From assembly GCA_948567375.1 (NCBI GenBank), contig OX419762.1, positions 56,649,034 to 56,713,033 of the forward strand: a stretch of DNA of 64,000 nt, written 5' to 3'. The stretch comes from Lunularia cruciata (lineage: Eukaryota; Streptophyta; Marchantiopsida; Lunulariales; Lunulariaceae). Position 1 is the first letter of the stretch. The number at the start of each line of letters is the position of its first letter. A program made the translations under genes and the position numbers. The notes beneath the pieces are model-generated. The model did no database searches, was not told the DNA's origin, and worked only from the letters and a program-made list of their open reading frames with translations. Below, one piece after another: positions 56,784 through 64,000 of this stretch.

Positions 56784-57257
56784 ATGGAGGGTCATCAAGA
56801 GTGGAAATTGAGATTATGCAAGGTTCCCCAAGGGTTTGAGGTGATTGTAGGGGTGGATTTGAGGAAAAGAGAGTTTACAATAGAATTTGAAGAGAGTGTT
56901 GAGAGGATCCAAAAACCTACACCACTTGGAGGAAAGAGTGAGTCTAAGTGCTTTCTATGTGGAGAGAAGGGACATAAGGCAAGTTCATGTCCATTAACCT
57001 TTGAGAGCAAGAGATTGAGGGAAAGGAGAGGCTTACTTGACTTGGGTTTGCATGTTGGACCTTCTTCACCAAGATTGGGAGGGAGAAGATCTAAGACCAA
57101 GGAGTTGTGTGAGGTTTGTGGAGTTGAAGGACTTCCAAAAGGACATGAGTGTAGTGGAGTAAAAGCACTTTTGGAAACTTTGGTGAAGGATCTTGGAGAG
57201 AGTCTTAGTACAGCTACAGAAATACTACCACCTTCATCAGCTAGTTCTCAAGATTAG
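56784..57257 (+). CDS. Leader ORF 2 of the young element, CCHC zinc knuckle protein
   Basis: Likely start at the Met of MEGHQEWKLRLCKVPQGF (56,784); an upstream in-frame ATG at 56,760 exists. A CCHC knuckle CFLCGEKGHKASSC (C-x2-C-x4-H-x4-C) lies near codon 60, followed by a basic stretch and a second Cys/His cluster CEVCGVEGLPKGHEC. The knuckle suggests nucleic-acid binding, like gag nucleocapsid. It is a different frame from gag-pol, which has its own knuckle, so the element carries two. Confidence 0.6.
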   Translation: MEGHQEWKLRLCKVPQGFEVIVGVDLRKREFTIEFEESVERIQKPTPLGGKSESKCFLCGEKGHKASSCPLTFESKRLRERRGLLDLGLHVGPSSPRLGGRRSKTKELCEVCGVEGLPKGHECSGVKALLETLVKDLGESLSTATEILPPSSASSQD

Positions 57258-57259
57258 TG

Positions 57260-57424
57260 ATGGAGATAATCTTTCAACTTATGGATAAACTATCCATGAG
57301 AGTTAGATTAATATGCACTCTAGGATTTGATGTTGCTATAGAAATCTTGGAGCAACCTGAACCTTTTGTGTTCCCTAGAGTGGATTATTCTCAGATGGTG
57401 TTAGTCATGTATATACTCTATTAG
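57260..57424 (+). CDS. Small leader ORF 3 of the young element (54 aa)
   Basis: MEIIFQLMDKLSMRVRLICT, then LGFDVAIEILEQPEPFVFPR and an end of VMYILY. It begins one base after the TAG of ORF 2 and ends 68 bp before gag-pol. Its similarity to ORF 1 points to an internal duplication of one small gene. Function unknown. Confidence 0.5.
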   Translation: MEIIFQLMDKLSMRVRLICTLGFDVAIEILEQPEPFVFPRVDYSQMVLVMYILY

Positions 57425-57492
57425 TAATAGAGTGAGAGAAAAGAAAAGAGAAAAAAAAAATTAAGAGAAAAGAAAGATAGTGAGGGGTTAAG

Positions 57493-60400
57493 ATGGGGAA
57501 ACTTCCGGTTTTCTTTGGCAAGGATGGAGAAGATGTGGAGGCCTTTGTGAGAGACTTCAAGAGAGCTTGCATAGGAAACAATGAGAGGAGGAAGAATGAG
57601 TGGGCCTCATTATTACCAGATTTCTTTGAGGATGCAGCACTTACATGGTATGAGTCAGAATACCAAAAGAGAGAGAGGAGAGAGGGGGAAGAGGAGTCTT
57701 GGGAGACTTTGACTTCAGCACTCATTGAGAACTTTCTTCCTGATGAGAGTTATGAGAGATTGATGAGTGAGGTTACATTTCTCAAGCAAGGAGATGGAGA
57801 GAAAGTGAGGGTCTATGTGGAAAGAGTGGAAAAGTTGGAGTCCAGATTTCGCATAGTGTTGAGGAAGGGTGGGGATGATGTGGAGACTACAATGATTGGC
57901 ATAGGGGCCATGCTCACCAAGAATTTTGTGGGAGGATTGAGACCACAAATTAGAAGCAAGGTGAGATATGAGAAACCTTCTTCCAAGGTTGAAGCTATCA
58001 AGATCGCAATTCGTATGGAGGAGAGTTTGGAAGGGGATGAGAGTGATTTGGTGGTGAAGGAGGTTGTGCATCCTCCTCAAGGCTACAAGTATGGTGGAAC
58101 TTCAGATACTTTGGTGACAAGGGTTGCACCACAAGTAGTAGTTGCTCCAATTCTTGCACCTCCACCAAAAGATCCACTCCAAACCATCACAGAACAACTT
58201 GCGGATCTCAAGATCAATGTGGTGCAACTATGGGAGAAGAGAGAGGTGGATCAGAATGTAAGGAGAGGACCTAGGAGTTATGGAAACTATCCATATAGAG
58301 GAGGCCAACCAGCCAACAATTTCAATGATAGAAATTGTTTTGGTTGTGGAGGAAGAGGCCATATCCAAAGGAATTGCCCAAATTCCACTTACCATGGAGG
58401 AAGGGGTTATGAGGGAGCCAATAGAGGGAAAGAGGGAGGTAGTGAAACCCAAGTGGCTCCTAATCCCAACAAAGGTAAGGGGATAGCATCCATAGATGTG
58501 GTTGAGAGCAAGTATGAGAAGGGAGAGTGCTCAAACTCCAAGGGTCTTAATTTGGAGCTTTTGGCACAAGAGAAGAAGAGAGCTCGTTTTGCAGAGGATG
58601 TTCACTCTTCTCAAGGATTTACTTCAAGCAAGGATACTCCTATGTCTACTAGGAGCACTCGCACCTCAACACCATCAACAACAAAGACTCCAAGGAAGAA
58701 GTTGGGGATGGAGGACTTCTTGATCTCAAAGCAACAATGGAACTACAATGTGTTGGAGGATGTTGGTAGTCACAAGGCTAACATCACAGTGGGCCAATTA
58801 ATTGCTTTGAACCCTACCTTGAGAAAGGAGCTTAGAGGTGGTTTGAGTTCTACAAGGAGCAAAAAGAAGAAGAAGGCAAAAGTTCCAGTATCAATGGGGG
58901 TGGTGGATGCCAAGCCAGCACCATGGGAGGCTTGTGAATATGCCTCCAAGATTGATGTGAGAGTGAATGGTCACAACATCAAGGATGCATTGGTTGATGG
59001 AGGATCAGCAGTGAATGCCATGTCAGAAAGGTTGATGAAGAAGTTGGGTATGATACCCTCAAGACCTTCAACATTTGTGGTGAGCATGGCAAACAAGCAA
59101 CAAGTTCGACCAGTAGGGGTGATGGATAAGGTGGTAGTTTCAGTTATGGGAGTTCAAAATCTCATGACTTTCCAAGTCTTGAAGGATTCAAGCTATGACT
59201 TACTTCTTGGGAGGCCATGGTTGAGAGCAGCACGCACAACTGATCGATGGCACAAAGGGTACTTGAGGATTGGGCCATCAAACCATAGAGTCACTGTCCC
59301 TGTGACTAACACCACCAACACTTCACATTCAGATACCCCATCTTCTAATTATTGGGAATCAGATTCTGAAGAAGGAGCTTCAGGTGTGGACACAAGCATG
59401 GAAGAGGAGACTTCCACGGAGGAAGATGAATCTGAATCTGATTCAGATGTGTATCCCTTGTGTGCTATGGATTTTGCACCTAAGCCAGAGGTTTTGAAGG
59501 ACCCAGATAAATCACCATTGACACTTGAGGAGGTAGAGAGAAGGTTATCTACCCTCAAGTATGGCCCAAATGTTACCAAGGAGGAGAAGGTGAGATTTGA
59601 GGAGATTTTCCGCAAGTTCATCCATGTGTTTGCTTTTAGTTACAAGGATTTGAAGGAAGTCACCTTGGAGGAGCACAAGATAGAGGTGGAGTCACATGCA
59701 AGACCAATCCGCCAAAAGCAACGTCGCATTAGCCCACCAATATCTTTGGTTGTGAAGGAGGAGATTGATAAGCTCAAGGAGGCTGGATTTATCTTTGAGG
59801 TGGAGAATTCAGAATGGGTGTCTCCAATTGTCATTGTGAAGAAAAAGAATGGCAAGCTTCGGGTATGTGTGGATTACAAGAAGCTTAATGCTGTTACCAA
59901 GAAGGACTACTACCCATTGCCATTCATTGATGAGATCTTGGAGGAGGTTGCAGGTCATGAGAGGTACAGTTTTGGAGATGGTTATAGTGGATATAACCAA
60001 ATAAAGATTGCACCAGAGCATCAACAACTCACCACATTCACCACACCTTGGGGAACTTACGCTTTCAAGGTCATGCCTTTTGGGCTTTGCAATGCTCCAG
60101 CCACATTCCAACGGTTCATGAACAAGGTATTTGAACCTTTCATTGGGAAATTTGTGAGAGATTTCATTGATGACTTTTGTGTCTATGGGAGCAAGGAGGA
60201 GCACTTTGAGCACCTAATCAAAGTCTTGCAACGCTTGGATGAGGCAAATGCATCACTCAACCCAGAGAAGTGCATTTTTGGATGTGAAGAAGGTCTACTT
60301 TTGGGGCACATCATCTCCAAGGATGGAATAGCAGTTGATCCTGAGAAGGTGAGGAAAATCTCAGACCTTCCATTCCCTTCAAGCTTGACAAAGTTACGCC

Positions 60401-61977
60401 AATTCTTGGGAATGGTTGGGTACTATAGGAGGTTCATCTTCTCATTTTCCAACAAGGCTTATGCATTGACCATCTACATGAAGAAGGGTGTAGATTACAT
60501 GGTGATTTTGGAAGACAAGGAGGCTCTCAAAGCTTTTGAGGAGCTCAAGCAATCCCTTGTTGTAGCTCCAATTCTTGCTAAACCTGATTGGAGTAAGCCT
60601 TTCATCCTCTACACTGATGCTTCTAATGTAGCTATAGGATGCACTCTTAGTCAATTAGACCAAGATGGGCATGATCATCCAATAGCTTATGCTAGTAGGC
60701 AGATGGTTTCAGCAGAGAAGAACTACTCTGTCACAGAGAGAGAAGGGTTGGCAGTGATCTTTGGTCTCAAGAAGTTTAGACACTACTTGATTGGAGGGAA
60801 AGCCACAATTGTCACGGATCACAAGGCTTTGAAGTACATCTTCAACAAGCCTAATGTTGAAGGGAGACTAGCAAGGTGGATGATACTCTTGTCTGAGTAT
60901 GACTACACAATTGAGGATAGGCCAGGAAAGAAACATGCAAATGCTGATTTGTTATCTAGAGCCTATGATCATGATGGAGATGAGCCAGTAGATGATTCCT
61001 TCCCGGATGAGGAGCTCATGACAATCTCAGTCACTCAAGAGATTCCAATGGAGTACAAGGAGATTGTGGATTTTGTGACAAGAGGTAACTATCCAGAAGG
61101 GATGCATGCTAGGGAGAGGAAGGCCCTTGCAGCAAGATCTAGACCTTACACAATGGTGGAGGATATTCTTTTTCACCAAGGAGCAGATGGTCTACTTCGA
61201 AGAGCAGTGGGTAAGGAAGAGTCTATCCTACTCATAAAGGAGTTTCATGAAGGTTTAGTATGTGGAGGACACTTTGCAGGAAAGGTGACTGCTTTCAAGA
61301 TTCTAGATGCAGGTTACCATTGGAGAGGGATTTTCAAGGATTGTCTTGATTATTGCAAAACTTGTCATGTTTGTCAAGCTTTTGCTAGAAAGTCTACATC
61401 CACTCCACCACTTAGATCAATTCCATTGCTAGGACCTTTTGAGAAGTGGGGAATTGATTTTGTAGGACCTCTCAATAGAACCCCAAGGAACAATCGGTAC
61501 ATTGTGGTAGTTACTGATTACCTTACCAAGTGGGTTGAGGCTAGACCATTGAGGGACAAGAATGAAGATGAAGTGGGTAGATTTCTTTATGAACGCATTA
61601 TCACTAGGTTTGGATGCCCTTTGGAGTTGGTTTCTGATAGAGGAGGAGAGTTTACAGGAAGCATTACTACAGCCATGCTACGACATTTCTCTATCACACA
61701 TAGAGTAACTACATCCTATAAGCCAAATTCCAATGGCTTGGCAGAGAGAACCAATCAGACCTTGTGCATGATGTTGGCCAAAGATGCAGAAATGGAGGGG
61801 GCTAAACATCATTGGGACAAGAGGATTCATGCAGTTTTGTGGGAGTATAGGACAACCATGAAGACTTCCACTGGATATTCTCCATTCCAATTGGTGTATG
61901 GTATTGAGTCTACCTTACCTATTCACTTTGATCTTCCTACCTTCCAAAGCATTCATAGGAGATTGAAGAAAGCATAA
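57493..61977 (+). CDS. Gag-pol polyprotein of the young Ty3/gypsy element
   Basis: 1,494 codons without interruption. Gag domain at residues 1-210 (LPVFFGKDGEDVEAFVRDFK, ALTWYESEY); CCHC knuckle CFGCGGRGHIQRNC near 282-295; protease with ALVDGGSAVNAM near 498-509 (D-G-G in place of D-S/T-G, as in some plant non-chromovirus elements); RT with LRVCVDYKKLN near 788, VMPFGLCNAPATFQRF near 865 and FIDDFCVYG near 890; RNase H with ILYTDASNVAIG near 1,037; integrase HHCC near 1,252-1,295 and core D,D,E at WGIDFVGP (about 1,320), SDRGGEF (about 1,381) and LAERTNQT (about 1,417). It ends at TAA 61,975, just before the GPY/F tail, which continues in the same frame. Confidence 0.95.
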   Translation: MGKLPVFFGKDGEDVEAFVRDFKRACIGNNERRKNEWASLLPDFFEDAALTWYESEYQKRERREGEEESWETLTSALIENFLPDESYERLMSEVTFLKQGDGEKVRVYVERVEKLESRFRIVLRKGGDDVETTMIGIGAMLTKNFVGGLRPQIRSKVRYEKPSSKVEAIKIAIRMEESLEGDESDLVVKEVVHPPQGYKYGGTSDTLVTRVAPQVVVAPILAPPPKDPLQTITEQLADLKINVVQLWEKREVDQNVRRGPRSYGNYPYRGGQPANNFNDRNCFGCGGRGHIQRNCPNSTYHGGRGYEGANRGKEGGSETQVAPNPNKGKGIASIDVVESKYEKGECSNSKGLNLELLAQEKKRARFAEDVHSSQGFTSSKDTPMSTRSTRTSTPSTTKTPRKKLGMEDFLISKQQWNYNVLEDVGSHKANITVGQLIALNPTLRKELRGGLSSTRSKKKKKAKVPVSMGVVDAKPAPWEACEYASKIDVRVNGHNIKDALVDGGSAVNAMSERLMKKLGMIPSRPSTFVVSMANKQQVRPVGVMDKVVVSVMGVQNLMTFQVLKDSSYDLLLGRPWLRAARTTDRWHKGYLRIGPSNHRVTVPVTNTTNTSHSDTPSSNYWESDSEEGASGVDTSMEEETSTEEDESESDSDVYPLCAMDFAPKPEVLKDPDKSPLTLEEVERRLSTLKYGPNVTKEEKVRFEEIFRKFIHVFAFSYKDLKEVTLEEHKIEVESHARPIRQKQRRISPPISLVVKEEIDKLKEAGFIFEVENSEWVSPIVIVKKKNGKLRVCVDYKKLNAVTKKDYYPLPFIDEILEEVAGHERYSFGDGYSGYNQIKIAPEHQQLTTFTTPWGTYAFKVMPFGLCNAPATFQRFMNKVFEPFIGKFVRDFIDDFCVYGSKEEHFEHLIKVLQRLDEANASLNPEKCIFGCEEGLLLGHIISKDGIAVDPEKVRKISDLPFPSSLTKLRQFLGMVGYYRRFIFSFSNKAYALTIYMKKGVDYMVILEDKEALKAFEELKQSLVVAPILAKPDWSKPFILYTDASNVAIGCTLSQLDQDGHDHPIAYASRQMVSAEKNYSVTEREGLAVIFGLKKFRHYLIGGKATIVTDHKALKYIFNKPNVEGRLARWMILLSEYDYTIEDRPGKKHANADLLSRAYDHDGDEPVDDSFPDEELMTISVTQEIPMEYKEIVDFVTRGNYPEGMHARERKALAARSRPYTMVEDILFHQGADGLLRRAVGKEESILLIKEFHEGLVCGGHFAGKVTAFKILDAGYHWRGIFKDCLDYCKTCHVCQAFARKSTSTPPLRSIPLLGPFEKWGIDFVGPLNRTPRNNRYIVVVTDYLTKWVEARPLRDKNEDEVGRFLYERIITRFGCPLELVSDRGGEFTGSITTAMLRHFSITHRVTTSYKPNSNGLAERTNQTLCMMLAKDAEMEGAKHHWDKRIHAVLWEYRTTMKTSTGYSPFQLVYGIESTLPIHFDLPTFQSIHRRLKKA

Positions 61978-62319
61978 GGAAGTGATGCAGGGAAGTCAAG
62001 GAAGGATCAACTCATGGAGTTGGAAGAGGCAAGAGCAGTTGCTATGGTTCGAGTGGAGCAAGCCCAAAGGAAACAAAAGGAGAGCTATGACAAGAGGCAA
62101 GGCAAGAAGAAGGTGGAGCCTTTCAAAGAAGGTGATTGGGTAATGTTGTTTGATTCCATTCGATTCAAGAGAGTGCAAAAGAAGTTTTTGCCTAAGTACT
62201 TTGGACCTTTCATAGTAGAGAAGGTGTGGGGCAATTACACCTATGATCTCAAGGAGTTGGGAGGAAGACACTTTGATAGGATTAACCATGATAAGTTGAA
62301 GATGTACCATAGAAGGTAG
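61978..62319 (+). pseudogene. Integrase C-terminal GPY/F tail, cut off by one stop
   Basis: The tail is in frame with gag-pol after the TAA. It reads EEARAVAMVRVEQAQRKQKE, then YDKRQGKKKVEPFKEGDWVM, then FLPKYFGPFIVEKVWGNYTY (GPY/F motif), ending INHDKLKMYHRR. The element has no chromodomain. The stop would remove about 113 residues from the integrase unless read through. Confidence 0.85.
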
Positions 62320-62358
62320 AGAGACCTTCACTTTGAGGACAAAGTGAAAACTTAGTCC

Positions 62359-62367
62359 GGGGGTAAA
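62359..62367 (+). promoter_or_regulatory. Polypurine tract of the young element
   Basis: GGGGGTAAA abuts the 3' LTR at 62,368. It follows a TTTGAGGACAAAGTG segment typical of the 3' internal end of plant Ty3/gypsy elements. Confidence 0.75.
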
Positions 62368-63046
62368 TGTAACACCCATTTGTGCATGTGTGTGGTATTG
62401 TGATATTTAGCTTGGTATTACAAGTACTTAAGAGATATTATTTATATAGAGATAAAGGATGGTTCTATATTAGTCATGGTTAGCTAAAGTTAGTCATAGC
62501 TAAGATAGATGGGACCTTACTTTAGAGGAAGTAGAAAAGATGAGCACCACTATTTTGGATTTTAGTGTGTTGACTTGGTATTATTCCTAGGTGTTTGGCT
62601 TTGGGGAAAGAGTTGAGAACTCTTGGGCCCGCAAGCCTTTTTGTTTTGGATTCTTCTTTAGTCCAAGGATAGCCCATGTGAAGGAATCCTTGCTTTAGTG
62701 GTTGGGTCAAGATAAGGGGAATATGCCCATGTGAATGGATATTCCTTTCTACTTTTTGACTTTACTTGACTTTTAGTCTAGTAACTTGAGTTACTACGGT
62801 AATTAGTAACTTTGGTACGTAACTATTTCACAAGTATATAAACAAGGAGTGAGGAGGTACTCATCATCCTTTCATTTGCAACTATCTCTCTCTCATTGAG
62901 TTCTCTAGTGAGCAATGTCTTGAGTCTTGGAGTGTTAGCCTTGGAGGAGTATGATGGAGTTGGGGTTCCTTGCCTTCTTAGTCCATGGTGCGCTACCATA
63001 ATAGCCATCAGAGGTTCATCCTGAGTGAGAGACAGGCCGGCTCACA
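62368..63046 (+). repeat. 3' LTR of the young element
   Basis: Apparently identical to the 5' LTR over 679 bp, implying a recent insertion. It is followed by the target duplication GTCC at 63,047-63,050. Confidence 0.95.
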
Positions 63047-64000
63047 GTCCAGTCACTGAATCCCATCATAAGCACGCTGTAGAACCTCTATGGGTAAGAG
63101 GTTTGTCCACCAAAGACGAAGACGATGAGCCCGTGATCCCACTCTGGCTGCATCTAACAATACAGCAGGTCCCATCCATGAATGGACCTGATGTGTACTC
63201 GCCACCACTCTAGTGCGAGAATCACCCATCAATGGAACGTTCTCCAAAAGGTAAGCTGGAGAAACAGACTGATGAACCTGGAGATGTCGTAGTATCCGTA
63301 ACATCTCCCAAAACACACCAGAACGAGGATCCTGAAGACCCAAACCGCGGCCTGCACGTGTATGTCCCAGACATGGCCATCCAGAAATCACCAAGTGAAC
63401 AGGCCCATGTCTCTCTAGGTCATGCGCCCCTAGTAAGGAAATGTCTCCTGGTAAGGCCTTCTGGTAACCTCTGACTGCTGACATCGGTAATAACTCCGGA
63501 TACCGATAGGCCAAGTGTGCCACATGATGTAGAGAGATGTGCCTAGCAGTCTCATCTCTCTCTACATACAAGTACCTCTGTACTCGGATACCCGCCTGTA
63601 ATACCGCAGCTAGTCCGGTGCTGATCCCACCAAACAACTCCAATAGGCATATCCCCTCTACTGGATACTGCCAAGCAATGAGTGTGGTATCCAGAGGTGT
63701 CAAAGCAATCGCCTCTGGAGGCTCATCCTCACACTCATCCCCTGATGGTACGAAGGCTCCACTCCAAGCCTGCTGCACCAACTGATCTGCATGCTGCTGC
63801 AATGCCTCCTCTGAACTCCACAATGGAACATCCAAGGTGGATGGAACAATCCCACTCGTACTCCATAGCCGAGTGATCTCCTCTGGTATTGGAGTATCCT
63901 CTGCATGGGCGTTCCCCTCCAACAAGTCACCAGGCCAAGTAACTGCACCGCTGAAAGCCAAAACTGATGCTGCCATGGTCCCGGACTGTAGTGAGCCAAG
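63047..64000 (-). pseudogene. Catalytic half of the retrotransposon C5-cytosine DNA methyltransferase
   Basis: The frame is open to the right edge; the first Met in view is at 63,976 but the protein is probably part of a longer polyprotein. Counting from it: motif I LLELFGGISTGL (111-122, SAM binding), YVERDE (137-142), motif IV with the catalytic Pro-Cys SGWPCLGHTRAGRGLGLQDP (PC at 201-202), motif VI LLENVP (ENV 245-247), motif VIII SRAHRLRLWWTN (281-292). RS-x3-F-x-E-x3-I after motif IV and the WTN after motif VIII resemble the DNMT3/DRM-like branch. A TGA at 63,053 ends this part 6 bp before the insertion site. The catalytic residues are intact. Confidence 0.9.

Larger units (their letters stand above)
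55245..63046 (+). mobile_element. Young Ty3/gypsy element nested in the methyltransferase gene, TSD GTCC
   Basis: 7,802 bp with two 679-bp LTRs (55,245-55,923, 62,368-63,046), TG...CA ends and a 4-bp duplication GTCC (55,241-55,244, 63,047-63,050). I found no difference between the LTRs by eye. Internal order: primer-binding site, three small ORFs, gag-pol 57,493-61,977, integrase tail 62,014-62,319, polypurine tract. It lacks a chromodomain, so it is probably a non-chromovirus lineage. One stop before the integrase tail is the only visible defect. Confidence 0.95.
50546..64000 (-). mobile_element. Ty3/gypsy element encoding a DNA methyltransferase and a PHD finger
   Basis: The minus-strand element extends beyond the right edge; gag and protease are not in the window. 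Visible order from 5' to 3': C5-cytosine methyltransferase (64,000-63,047, then 55,244-about 54,860), linker (to 54,460), RT (54,460-53,750), RNase H, integrase and PHD finger (to 51,449). It is split by a younger Ty3/gypsy (55,245-63,046). All parts lie in one frame, with only three stop codons (63,053, 54,563, 53,828). A 179-bp direct repeat (50,546-50,724, 51,175-51,353) marks its 3' end. There the minus strand reads AGGGGGGCGAT, a polypurine tract, followed by TGTGGCACTT, a plausible LTR start. GC content looks higher than in flanking elements. Confidence 0.85.

Noticed and set aside
63047-64000. Host DNA methyltransferase gene disrupted by a retrotransposon
   Set aside because: After removal of the nested element the methyltransferase frame runs on without a break into RT, RNase H and integrase, and no introns are visible, so it belongs to the element.

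Overview
The window looks like nuclear DNA of a land plant with a large, repeat-rich genome. Evidence: decayed Ty3/gypsy (chromovirus-type) retrotransposons fill most of it, with plant-style tRNA-iMet-like primer sites, chromodomains and nested solo LTRs, and the one recognisable host gene, an F-box/kelch gene with GT-AG introns, resembles Arabidopsis At1g51550. I cannot place the lineage from sequence alone. The rare element types (restriction-like-endonuclease LINEs, a methyltransferase-bearing Ty3 element) would be unusual in a typical angiosperm and hint at a non-angiosperm, but that is inference.

Layout. 1-21,896: layered, broken chromoviruses using two LTR families. I call them LTR-A (TGTAATACCATTAGC...) and LTR-B (TGTAACAATATGGAG...TTTTACA, rich in AAGCTT palindromes). 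A full-length LTR-B element (11,890-21,359, + strand, TSD TTTGG) sits inside an older minus-strand element. It carries its own 3.9-kb insertion (14,337-18,236, TSD ACTTC) of unknown class encoding coiled-coil proteins on the minus strand. 24,552-28,290 and 34,038-37,690: two decayed minus-strand copies of a non-LTR retrotransposon with an N-terminal CCHH zinc finger, a reverse transcriptase and a C-terminal CCHC plus restriction-like endonuclease (R2/NeSL/Utopia-type architecture). Between them is an AT-rich, gene-free stretch and a solo LTR-A. 38-45 kb: a GC-richer island with the F-box/kelch gene. 47.7-50.5 kb: another minus-strand chromovirus remnant whose LTR carries a pogo-like inverted-repeat element.

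50.5-64.0 kb is the most interesting part. A minus-strand Ty3/gypsy element, running off the right edge, encodes in a single frame a C5-cytosine DNA methyltransferase domain, reverse transcriptase, RNase H, integrase and a C-terminal C4HC3 PHD finger. Three stop codons interrupt the frame. The methyltransferase is split by a young 7.8-kb Ty3/gypsy element (55,245-63,046) with 679-bp LTRs that appear identical and a 4-bp TSD (GTCC). Removing the insertion and one TSD keeps the methyltransferase in frame. The young element has an almost intact 1,494-codon gag-pol and three small upstream ORFs, two of which resemble each other.

How it fits together: apart from the F-box/kelch gene, everything supportable here is mobile DNA in successive layers. 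The methyltransferase/PHD element carries chromatin-writing and chromatin-reading modules, suggesting a retrotransposon that shaped its own methylation or targeting. That function is inference; the domain calls come from visible motifs.
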